A DNA stretch of 6,633 nucleotides from CAZIPN01 sp964541225 (GTDB lineage Bacteria > Actinomycetota > Coriobacteriia > Anaerosomatales > JAAXUF01). The stretch's first letter is position 1; every line of letters starts with the position of its first letter. Under the pieces are notes generated by a model. The model saw only the letters and a program-made list of their open reading frames with translations, ran no database searches and had not been told where the DNA came from. A program made the position numbers and the translations under genes. Below, in pieces: positions 1 through 6,075 of the stretch. Where the stretch lies: assembly GCA_964541225.1 (NCBI GenBank), contig CAZIPN010000051.1, positions 1 through 6,633 of the forward strand, written 5' to 3'.

Positions 1-1
1 C

Positions 2-853
2 GTGGCCCAGCGCCGCATGATCGAGAAGATGCGCAAGAAGTATCCGCCGGACCCAGAGAATCCGCGAACGTTCTTCACTGCGTTCAAGGGCGGCATGCAT
101 CAACTGACCGATGCGATGGCTCTGTATGCGGGTCGCGGGAAGATACGTGCAGGAGTCGGCGCATCGTCGATCTCGCGAAGCGCCGACGGCATCTGGACGG
201 TTACTCTCGCCGACGGCTCGGCCGAGACCGGCGACGCCGTGATCGTTGCAACCGAGTCGTGGGCCGCCGAGCCGCTCGTGCGCCCGCTCGACACGCAGAT
301 CGCCGACGCCCTTTCCCAGATCGAGTTCAGCTCCTCAGCGACCGTGTCATTCGCCTTCGATGAGGCCCAGATCGGGATCGACATGAATGCGTTCGGCGTG
401 CTGTGCCCTGCCGTCGAGAAGACCTCGTTGCTTGCGGCGACGTACTCGTCGACCAAGTGGCCGGGCCGAGCGCCGAAGGGAAAAGTCCTGCTGCGAGGGT
501 TTGTCGGCGGGCCTCATAACCAGAAGATCATGAAGAAGAGCGACGACGAGCTCGCCGAGATTGTGCTCGGCGACATGCGTCGGATTCTGGGCATCAATCC
601 GGCCGCTCAGCCGCTGTTCAAGCGCGTATTTCGCTGGACTGGCGGGATGCCGCAGTACACACTCGGACATCTTGATCGGGTCGCCCTCATCGAGGATCGG
701 TGCAAGATGATTGGCGGGCTGGCACTTGCGGGTGGGGCGTATCGAGGTGTCGGCATTCCGAACTGCATCGAAAATGGGGAGCTCGCGGCGGGCAAGGTGC
801 TGGCGGACTGGGGACTGGAGTTCGTGGAGGAAGAAGAGAAGCGCTCGTACTAG
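2..853 (+). CDS. hemY: HemY-type protoporphyrinogen/coproporphyrinogen oxidase, C-terminal part (5'-truncated by window edge)
   Basis: FAD-dependent oxidation of a porphyrinogen in late heme synthesis, giving protoporphyrin IX or coproporphyrin III depending on the branch used. The visible 283 residues match the last 60% or so of the HemY family (about 460 aa). The N-terminal dinucleotide-binding GxGxxG region lies off the left edge, so the GTG at position 2 is probably an internal Val codon and not the start. Family landmarks, numbered from position 2, are GGMHQLTDAM (30-39), a substrate-domain stretch with FGVLCPAVE (131-139), the KWPGRAPKGKVLLRGFVGG block (152-170), FRWTGGMPQYTLGHLDR (210-226) and the C-terminal FAD signature LALAGGAYRGVGIPNCIENG (240-259). 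The protein ends in an acidic tail (EEEEK) before TAG. The protoporphyrin and coproporphyrin branches cannot be told apart from this fragment. Family assignment is firm; exact substrate is inference. Confidence 0.9.
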   Translation: MAQRRMIEKMRKKYPPDPENPRTFFTAFKGGMHQLTDAMALYAGRGKIRAGVGASSISRSADGIWTVTLADGSAETGDAVIVATESWAAEPLVRPLDTQIADALSQIEFSSSATVSFAFDEAQIGIDMNAFGVLCPAVEKTSLLAATYSSTKWPGRAPKGKVLLRGFVGGPHNQKIMKKSDDELAEIVLGDMRRILGINPAAQPLFKRVFRWTGGMPQYTLGHLDRVALIEDRCKMIGGLALAGGAYRGVGIPNCIENGELAAGKVLADWGLEFVEEEEKRSY

Positions 854-904
854 GGGGCTTCCCCCGGCGCACCGCAGCACCGCAGTTGTCGTCGGTGCGG
901 TTTT
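853..904 (+). terminator. Probable intrinsic terminator after hemY
   Basis: A GGGGG-CTT-CCCCC hairpin (853-865) begins at the last base of the hemY stop codon. Just after it, GCACCGCA occurs twice in tandem (869-876 and 877-884). Either copy can pair with the 3' arm at 893-899: CGCACCG (868-874) gives 7 bp with an 18-nt loop, and GCACCG (877-882) gives 6 bp with a 10-nt loop. A short T-run (901-904) follows the 3' arm. The T-run is weak for a classical terminator, so the strength is uncertain, but position and order fit the end of the hemY transcript. Confidence 0.5.
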
Positions 905-922
905 GGGGCACGAACTCCGGGA

Positions 923-943
923 GACAACGCACGTAGTGTTGTC
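923..943. promoter_or_regulatory. 21-bp imperfect dyad in the leader of the ZIP transporter gene
   Basis: GACAACGC (923-930) and GTGTTGTC (936-943) are inverted repeats around a 5-nt centre, ACGTA. Six outer base pairs are perfect, followed by one G-T wobble and one C-G. It ends 41 bp before the ZIP start codon and has no T-run after it, so it is not a terminator. It could be an operator for a dimeric metalloregulator or an RNA hairpin in the 5' UTR. A second hairpin, CGCACG (928-933) with CGTGCG (943-948), overlaps it and would exclude it. I do not recognise it as a known Zur, MntR, DtxR or riboswitch consensus. Confidence 0.4.
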
Positions 944-984
944 GTGCGACTGTCAGCGAGTGATCTCATCGGGGGCCGCACTCT

Positions 985-1800
985 GTGCCGCTTGCAGTGA
1001 ACCACATCGCTCCGGCAATCCTGGCCCTGCTGGCCGGATTGTTCACGTGGGGGATGACCGGCGTGGGAGCCATGCCAGTGCTGTTCGGCCGCTCGACCTC
1101 ACGCCGAACCCTCGATGTTCTCCTCGGCTTCTCGGCGGGGATCATGCTCGCGGCGAGCTACTGGTCTCTGCTTGCGCCGTCGCTCGAGCTGGCGGCGCAT
1201 GGTGGCACGCCCGTCTGGATTCCCCCGGTTGTCGGTTTCGCGACCGGCAGCCTGGGCCTGTGGGTTCTGGACAAGCTCATTCCACACTTGCACTCCATGG
1301 GCCGCGGGGCCGAGTACAGGGAAGGGCCCAAAACGCACCTGAGTCGCACAACTCTGCTCATTCTTGCGATCACCCTGCACAACGTCCCTGAGGGTCTGGC
1401 GCTCGGTGTCGCTATTGGCGCGGCCGGCGCGGCCGCTTCGACGGCGCAGTATGGAGCCGCTGTTGCCCTGACTCTGGGGCTCGGGCTTCAGAATCTGCCC
1501 GAAGGACTCGCCGTTTCGGCACCTTTGCGCCGAGAAGGTTGGACGCCGCTACGAAGCTTCTGGTACGGCCAACTCTCAGGCATTGTCGAGCCCATAGCTG
1601 CGGTCGTCGGCGCACTGGTCGTGGGCGGCTCCACCGCGATCCTGCCGTACGCGCTGGCATTCGCGGCGGGCGCGATGATCTTCGTCGTGGTCGAGGAGCT
1701 CATTCCGGAATGCCAGCGTTCGGGTCACTCGGACCTAGCGGTTCTGGCCACTCTCTTCGGCTTCACGGTCATGACCGCGCTAGACATTGGGCTGGGGTAG
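985..1800 (+). CDS. ZIP-family divalent metal transporter (ZupT/GufA-like)
   Basis: Integral membrane importer of divalent cations (Zn, Fe, Mn or similar) of the ZIP family. The 271-aa length is typical of bacterial ZupT/GufA proteins. About eight hydrophobic segments are visible, near residues 8-30, 44-66, 78-96, 121-146, 157-180, 190-213, 218-240 and 250-269. The diagnostic metal-site motifs are present: HNVPEG (132-137) in TM4, QNLPEG (169-174) in TM5, GQLSGIVEP (195-203) in TM6, and EELIPE (237-242) in TM7. The loop between TM3 and TM4 (97-120) is short and has only three His, unlike the long His-rich loops of eukaryotic ZIPs. GTG 985 is the first possible start after an in-frame TGA at 961; GTG 997 is an alternative. 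The Shine-Dalgarno is poor (GGGGG at 971-975). The gene is separated from hemY by 131 bp with a likely terminator, so it is probably transcribed alone. Metal specificity cannot be read from the sequence. Confidence 0.93.
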   Translation: MPLAVNHIAPAILALLAGLFTWGMTGVGAMPVLFGRSTSRRTLDVLLGFSAGIMLAASYWSLLAPSLELAAHGGTPVWIPPVVGFATGSLGLWVLDKLIPHLHSMGRGAEYREGPKTHLSRTTLLILAITLHNVPEGLALGVAIGAAGAAASTAQYGAAVALTLGLGLQNLPEGLAVSAPLRREGWTPLRSFWYGQLSGIVEPIAAVVGALVVGGSTAILPYALAFAAGAMIFVVVEELIPECQRSGHSDLAVLATLFGFTVMTALDIGLG

Positions 1801-1814
1801 ACGGCGAGAGCGGT

Positions 1815-1914
1815 NNNNNNNNNNNNNNNNNNNNNNNNNNNNNNNNNNNNNNNNNNNNNNNNNNNNNNNNNNNNNNNNNNNNNNNNNNNNNNNNNNNNNN
1901 NNNNNNNNNNNNNN
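1815..1914. other. Assembly gap of exactly 100 N
   Basis: One hundred consecutive N begin 14 bp after the ZIP stop codon and end inside the last codons of the minus-strand phosphatase gene. An exact 100-base run is the usual placeholder for a scaffold join of unknown true length. Adjacency of the ZIP gene and the phosphatase gene is therefore a scaffolding claim, and other genes could lie in the gap. Confidence 0.97.
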
Positions 1915-2717
1915 AGGCCGCGCTCGATGACCTCGAGCATCCCCGCATGCAGGGCCGGATTCGCACAGCAGATACCGTCGGAACTCGGAGACCACGGCGA
2001 GCCGTCGGTATCGGTGACGGTTGCGCCGGCCTCACGCAGGATCGCGATCCCTGCCGAGACGTCCCACGGCTTGAGGTGGAACTCCCAGAAGCCGTCTGCC
2101 CGCGCGCCGGCGACGTGGCAGCAGTCAATCGCTGCCGAGCCGTCTCGGCGGATGCCATGTACGGGGTTTCGCAGAAACGCCGAGAGTACCGCGATGGCTC
2201 GGTCCATCGGCAGGGTTCGATCGTAGGGAAAACCGGTGATGAGCAATGCCTCGCTGACGCTTGCCGTGTCACTCACGTGTAGCGGGATCCCATCACGCGT
2301 CGCCCCAAGGCTCAGTGCGCCCGCGTTCATCTCGCCGAGTGCGGCATTGTAGATCGCGCCGGCGACCGGAACGCCGTCACGCAGACAGGCCACGGACACC
2401 GAGTAGCAAGGGTAGGAGTGTACGAACGAAGTGGTGCCGTCGAGCGGGTCGACGACCCACACCTCACCCTCGTCGGCGGTGCCCCTCGGCACTCCGGCCA
2501 GGCCGTACACCTCGTCCTCCTCGACCACGAAACGCGCGCCCTCGACCCGCTCGGCGATCGTGCGGCACACGGCAACGCCGGAGGCGACATCGGTATCAGT
2601 GACCAGGTCGCTTGACGCCGACTTGCTGCGGACTTTCCCCATGTTCGCGACGCCGGATTGAATGACGGAGCCACCCTCCAGGGCGGCCGCAACTGCAATA
2701 TCCAGCAACTCCTGCAT
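1915..2717 (-). CDS. Inositol-monophosphatase-family phosphatase (SuhB/FBPase-like), C-terminus cut by gap
   Basis: Mg-dependent, Li-sensitive-type phosphatase fold acting on small phosphate esters such as myo-inositol 1-phosphate or fructose 1,6-bisphosphate. The 267 complete residues are about full family length (260-270 aa), so only a few residues and the stop are lost in the gap. Motifs in order: SSDLVTDTDVA (35-45), the metal-ligand Glu in VVEEDE (64-69), signature 1 WVVDPLDGTTSFVHSYPCYS (87-106) with D90 and D93, RRDGSAAIDCCHVAGARADG (190-209), and signature 2 PWDVSAGIAILREAGA (217-232) with D219. The start is ATG at 2715-2717, preceded by GAGGAG (2729-2734 on the minus strand) 11 nt away. 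The open frame continues upstream to 2936, but that part has no family similarity and runs antisense into the transketolase gene. The gene is divergent from transketolase across 115 bp. Substrate is unresolved; a fructose-bisphosphatase role would suit the neighbour but is inference. Confidence 0.92.
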
Positions 2718-2832
2718 AAGCGGTCGGTCTCCTCGGGGATAATCGGACAGAACGTTCACGACAGTGTAGCCGCTTGCGGCGACGGTGTGCCCGTTTCGGC
2801 GCGCAGCATCGCCGAGCTGCCAAGGAGGAGCA
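2718..2832. promoter_or_regulatory. Divergent promoter region between the IMPase-family gene and transketolase
   Basis: This 115-bp spacer must hold at least one promoter for each direction unless transcription comes from further away. For the minus strand, TACACT (complement of 2763-2768) is a fair -10 element giving a leader of about 40 nt, but I see no good -35 before it. For the plus strand, GATAAT (2738-2743) is a 5/6 match to a -10 box, again without a convincing -35. The two candidates are weak and no operator palindrome stands out. Confidence 0.35.
2822..2830 (+). promoter_or_regulatory. Strong Shine-Dalgarno of transketolase, decides the start
   Basis: AAGGAGGAG lies just before ATG 2833, with the AAGGAGG core ending four bases upstream of the codon. 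It is the best ribosome-binding site in the window and fixes the transketolase start at 2833 instead of the in-frame ATG at 2785. Confidence 0.85.
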
Positions 2833-4752
2833 ATGGTGTTCAACGAGGGGTTTGCCGCACCGCTAGGTGCCGAGAAGCTTGCCGAGCTGTCGCGCCGCGC
2901 ACACGTTGCGCGCGGGACAGTCCTGACCGCAACCACGCTGGCAGCGTCCGGCCACCCCGGTGGCTCGTTCTCGTCGATGGAGCTCTACACCTTGCTGTAC
3001 TCGTGCGCGCGTCTGCGCCCGGAAGAGCCGCACTGGGCAGAGCGCGACCGTATTGTCGTGAGCCACGGTCACACATCGCCCGGGGTCTACTCGGCGCTTG
3101 GTGAGGCGGGCTTCTTTGACTCGGCGCAGGTTGCCGCGCATTTTCGGCAGGCCGGAAGTCTCTTCGAGGGGCACGTCGAGCGCGCGGTTCCGGGTGTCGA
3201 ATGGTCCACGGGGAACCTGGGACAGGGTCTCTCGGCAGGGGTTGGGCTGGCGCTGGGAGCGAGGATGACGGGTGCCGAGTGGCACACGTTTGTGGCGATG
3301 AGCGATGGCGAGCAGCAGAAGGGCCAGGTGGGGGAGGCGAGGCGGCTCGCGGCCAAGTACGGCCTCGGCAACCTCACTGTCGTTCTCGACTGGAACCGAG
3401 TGCAGATATCCGGGCACACGAACGAGGTGATGCCGGTTCCGCTTGCGCCTGACTGGGCTGCCGACGGCTGGCAGGTTCGCGAGTGCGACGGTCACGACAT
3501 CGAAGCGCTGTACGCAGCTGTCGCGGACGGCGTTGCCGACGGCGTGCCGACGGTGGTCTTGGCGCACACGGTGATCGGCAAGGGCGTGTCGTTCATGGAG
3601 GACAAGCCGGAATACCATGGGCGCGGCCTGACGCCCGACGAGTACGCGCGTGCGATGGCCGAGCTCGACCTGGACCCGGGTGCTCTAGAGATCGCGCGCG
3701 CACAACGTCAGAACCCGGTCACCGTTGCCCCCGTAGACTTCGTGACACCAGCGGTTTCGCTCGACGTCGGCACGCCACGCACGTATGCGGCAGACGTGAA
3801 GATGGACAACCGATCAGCCTGGGGCACCGCTCTGCTCGACATCGCCGAGGCAAACCCGCACCTGGTCGTGAGCGTTTTGGACTGCGACCTGGCTCAGTCG
3901 GTCAAGACAGAGGCGTTTTGGCACACGTACCCGGACAGATTCATCGAGTGTGGGGTGGGGGAGCACAACACCGCCACTGTTGGAGGCGCGCTCTCAACTC
4001 TCCCGGGCGTGCTGGCATTTTGGGCTGATTTCGGTGTCTTTGGGATCGATGAGGTCTACAACCAACAGCGCCTCAACGACATCAACGGCGCCGGACTCAA
4101 GCTCACGGTGACGCACTGTGGCTTGGATGTCGGCGAGGACGGAAAGACGCACCAGTGCCTCGACTACGTGGGCGCTCTGCGCGACTTCTTCGGGTGGAGG
4201 GTCTTCGTACCCGCCGATCCCAACCAGACCGATCGCGTTGTGCGCGTGGCGGCAACGCTGCAGGGCAACGTGGCGGTTGCGATGGGTCGGAGCAAACTCC
4301 CGATCATTCTCGGCGAGTCTGGCGAGCCGCTCTTTGGTGGCGACTATGAGTTCGTGCCCGGCGAAGTCGTGTGGGCACGTGACGGCGAGGACGTGGCGGT
4401 GCTTGCGATGGGCACGCTTGCAGGTGCCGCAGTCGCGGCGGCGGACGCGCTGCGGACTCGCGGGCTTCGCGTTTCGGTCGGCATCGTGGCCACTCCGCTC
4501 GAGCTTGACGCCGAGGCGATGCGGCGTGCGAGCGGTTCTCGGCTGGTTGTGACCGTGGAAGACCACGCCGCGCGGACGGGTCTTGGAGCCTCTGTTGCCG
4601 ATTGGCTGGCCGAGAACTCGGCAACGGTGCCGTTGGCGATTCTCGGCGTGGAAGGCTTTCAGTCTTCCGGTGCGTCGTCGGATCTGTTTGCGATTGCCGG
4701 GTTGGACGCAGAATCGATCGCCGAGCGGATCGAGCGTGAGTTGCGCGTGTAG
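2833..4752 (+). CDS. tkt: Transketolase, complete, divergent one-piece form
   Basis: ThDP- and Mg-dependent transfer of two-carbon ketol units between sugar phosphates (pentose phosphate pathway or Calvin-type cycle), in the cytosol. The 639 aa hold both the ThDP-binding half (about 1-300) and the pyrimidine-binding plus C-terminal halves (about 320-639); classical enzymes are about 660. Visible motifs: SGHPGG (39-44), SHGHT (77-81), EGHVE (112-116), STGNLGQGL (125-133), the ThDP/Mg motif SDGE (157-160) to DWN (186-188), IGKG (248-251), YHG (261-263), GVGEH (374-378) with the activating Glu E377, THCGLDVGEDGKTHQ (427-441), and R486 in MGRSK. These cover the expected cofactor and substrate-phosphate residues (H41, H80, H114, D158, N188, H262, R327, E377, H428, D436, H440, R486). 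Wording around them is atypical: GNLGQGL for GPLGQGL, SDGE for GDGE, GVGEH for GVREH, and K163 where a Glu is usual. The gene is divergent from the IMPase-family gene, and its 3' end overlaps the convergent peptidase gene by 94 bp. Confidence 0.92.
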   Translation: MVFNEGFAAPLGAEKLAELSRRAHVARGTVLTATTLAASGHPGGSFSSMELYTLLYSCARLRPEEPHWAERDRIVVSHGHTSPGVYSALGEAGFFDSAQVAAHFRQAGSLFEGHVERAVPGVEWSTGNLGQGLSAGVGLALGARMTGAEWHTFVAMSDGEQQKGQVGEARRLAAKYGLGNLTVVLDWNRVQISGHTNEVMPVPLAPDWAADGWQVRECDGHDIEALYAAVADGVADGVPTVVLAHTVIGKGVSFMEDKPEYHGRGLTPDEYARAMAELDLDPGALEIARAQRQNPVTVAPVDFVTPAVSLDVGTPRTYAADVKMDNRSAWGTALLDIAEANPHLVVSVLDCDLAQSVKTEAFWHTYPDRFIECGVGEHNTATVGGALSTLPGVLAFWADFGVFGIDEVYNQQRLNDINGAGLKLTVTHCGLDVGEDGKTHQCLDYVGALRDFFGWRVFVPADPNQTDRVVRVAATLQGNVAVAMGRSKLPIILGESGEPLFGGDYEFVPGEVVWARDGEDVAVLAMGTLAGAAVAAADALRTRGLRVSVGIVATPLELDAEAMRRASGSRLVVTVEDHAARTGLGASVADWLAENSATVPLAILGVEGFQSSGASSDLFAIAGLDAESIAERIERELRV

Positions 4753-5282
4753 GCGGCCGTCGCCCGAAGGACGCGTGTGTGGACTTCGGGGCTGCGCGGG
4801 AGCGCCTGCGCTCCCAGACGCTCGAGTTCGTCGAGTACCAGAGCCACTGCAATTGGCACCGACGCTTCGACCTTGGGCGAAAGCTCCAGCACCATGTCAT
4901 CGGCGGTGTCGACCTGGATGGCCACGACAGTGGTTGCGGGTGAGCCGCCGACAAGCTGGATGGCCTCCAAGACATCGAGCAGCCCACGGCGATCCGGGGT
5001 CGGACGAACGCGGTTGTGGGCGACCTGCTCGGGTGCCAGCCGCATGACCGAGCCGACCGGGTTCTCCGTCCCGCGCAGGGCATCCACGATGATGAGGTGG
5101 TCTTTGTCGGCGAGTACGTTAAGGATTGCGAAGCTCATCGTGCCTGCGTCAAGGATCTCGACGTTGTCAGAGAAGTCGTAGCCTTCCAGCAGCGTCTCGA
5201 CGACGCGAGGCCCGACGCCGTCGTCGTGCATCAGCGGATTGCCGACGCCGAGAACAACGATGCTGTCGGCGGGATCGGTCAT
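4659..5282 (-). CDS. Hydrogenase maturation peptidase-like protein (HybD/HycI/HyaD family), variant metal site
   Basis: The family cleaves the C-terminal extension of the [NiFe]-hydrogenase large subunit after nickel insertion. The 207 aa show the family core: LGVGNPLMHDDGVG (11-24), EILDAGTMS (42-50, usually DGGT), DHLIIVDAL (61-69), GLLDVLEAI (100-108) and LSPKVEASVP (134-143). Against E. coli HybD from memory, two of the three metal ligands are kept in kind (D21 for Glu16, D67 for Asp62), but the position of His93 is Asp (D97, in TPDRRG where SPHQLG is usual). Residues 1-160 span the normal domain; the last 45 or so are polar, low in recognisable motifs, and largely antisense to the transketolase 3' end. 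ATG 5280-5282 is the start, with only a weak G-rich RBS. It lies 31 bp downstream of the HAD gene on the same strand, probably co-transcribed. No hydrogenase subunit gene is in the window, so its target is unknown. Confidence 0.82.
   Translation of the reverse strand: MTDPADSIVVLGVGNPLMHDDGVGPRVVETLLEGYDFSDNVEILDAGTMSFAILNVLADKDHLIIVDALRGTENPVGSVMRLAPEQVAHNRVRPTPDRRGLLDVLEAIQLVGGSPATTVVAIQVDTADDMVLELSPKVEASVPIAVALVLDELERLGAQALPRSPEVHTRVLRATAAYTRNSRSIRSAIDSASNPAIANRSDDAPED
4763..4790. other. Hairpin between the convergent gene ends
   Basis: CCCGAAG (4763-4769) pairs with CTTCGGG (4784-4790) around a 14-nt loop, starting 11 bp after the transketolase stop codon and lying inside the peptidase reading frame. 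It has no T-run on either strand, so it is not a standard intrinsic terminator, but it is well placed to mark or protect the transketolase mRNA end. Confidence 0.3.
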
Positions 5283-5313
5283 GCCCCACGCCCTGCGATG
5301 TCAGAGTGTCTGG

Positions 5314-6075
5314 TCAGAGCGTGGTCCCCACCAATCTCGGCAGAAGATCGGCGAGCTCCCCGAGGGTCCCAGTGAAGTCCACGCCCGGGATGGGATCCCG
5401 ACCCACATAGTAGGTCCGCATGCCGACATCGGCGGCGGGCATGTCGAGCACCCTGTCGTCGCCAACCATCAAGGCGTCGACGGGGGAGACTCCAAGCATC
5501 TCGGCGGTTTCAAGGTAGTAGGCGGGGTGCGGTTTGGCGGCATGCATGATCTCGTACGACGTCACCACATCGACCGGGAGATCGAAGACATGGGCCCACC
5601 GCATGCGTTCTTCGATGGCTTCACGCGGGAAGATGGGATTCGTGGCGATTGCGACCTTGACTCCGAGGTCAAGCGCACGTTCGACGACCTCGCGAGCGCC
5701 AGCATGGGGGCCGATGGTGCCGCGAAGGGTTGGGAACACGTCGAGGTAGAAGCGTTCGAAGATGGTTGCGTATTCGTCGAGGTCGAGGTTTGCGCCGGTT
5801 AGCTCACGAAAGCGCTCGTTGAAGATGTCGCGGTTAGTGATTCCGGGGTGGGGGAGGTACATGGCTTGGGTCCCCTGCAGGACGGCCTCGAGTCCTGCGC
5901 GTGCGTCGAGAGAGTGGTCGAGCGCCTCAGCGACAACGGGTCCAAGCGCGGCGAAGTACTCGCGGAAGAACGCGTCGAGGTCGAGGTCGAGCAACGTGCC
6001 GTCAAGATCGAACAAAACCCCAGCAAGCAAGAGGTGCCGCCTTTCGCTCTCGGTGGTTTCGGCGAATCGTATCAC
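5314..6075 (-). CDS. HAD-superfamily hydrolase (phosphoglycolate-phosphatase-like subfamily)
   Basis: Mg-dependent phosphatase of the haloacid dehalogenase superfamily, probably cytosolic. All four catalytic motifs are present: motif I LFDLDGTLLD (21-30) with nucleophile D23 and acid/base D25, motif II AIATNP (142-147) with T145, motif III HAAKPHP (178-184) with K181, and motif IV VGDDRVLD (204-211) with D206, D207 and D211. The helical stretch between motifs I and II (about 31-125) is a C1-type cap. The ATNPIFPREAIEERMRWA block (144-161) and TSYE (172-175) mark a subgroup common in anaerobes whose substrate I do not know. The longest frame from a usual start codon begins at GTG 6075, which lacks a good RBS. 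TTG 6030, preceded by AAAGG six to eight bases away, would start directly at LLAGVLFDLDGT and may be the true start. The peptidase gene follows 31 bp downstream; the FAD-oxidase gene is divergent. Fold is certain, substrate is not. Confidence 0.88.
   Translation of the reverse strand: MIRFAETTESERRHLLLAGVLFDLDGTLLDLDLDAFFREYFAALGPVVAEALDHSLDARAGLEAVLQGTQAMYLPHPGITNRDIFNERFRELTGANLDLDEYATIFERFYLDVFPTLRGTIGPHAGAREVVERALDLGVKVAIATNPIFPREAIEERMRWAHVFDLPVDVVTSYEIMHAAKPHPAYYLETAEMLGVSPVDALMVGDDRVLDMPAADVGMRTYYVGRDPIPGVDFTGTLGELADLLPRLVGTTL

Noticed and set aside
347..880. Open frame of 177 codons on the minus strand
   Set aside because: Antisense shadow of the hemY coding sequence with no recognisable domain.
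1539..2282. Plus-strand open frame crossing the N gap
   Set aside because: Continuity exists only because N codons contain no stop; both halves are shadows of real genes.
2785..2832. Longer transketolase starting at ATG 2785 (16 extra residues)
   Set aside because: The strong AAGGAGGAG site directly precedes ATG 2833, and the extra residues do not resemble a transketolase N-terminus.
2718..2936. Upstream extension of the phosphatase frame to 2936 on the minus strand
   Set aside because: ATG 2717 has its own RBS and begins the family-like sequence; the extension runs antisense through the transketolase 5' end.
2863..3618. Long open frame of 251 codons on the minus strand
   Set aside because: It is entirely antisense to transketolase, rich in Arg and Pro/Ala as expected for a shadow frame in GC-rich DNA, and shows no family motif.
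4763..4790. Bidirectional intrinsic terminator for the convergent genes
   Set aside because: The 7-bp hairpin has a 14-nt loop and no T-run on either strand; kept only as a hairpin, not called a terminator.
4304..5083. Open frame of 259 codons on the minus strand
   Set aside because: Overlaps transketolase and the peptidase in another frame; Arg/Ser/Pro-rich composition with no domain.
5239..5802. Plus-strand open frame of 187 codons
   Set aside because: Antisense to the HAD gene, whose four catalytic motifs establish the minus strand as coding.
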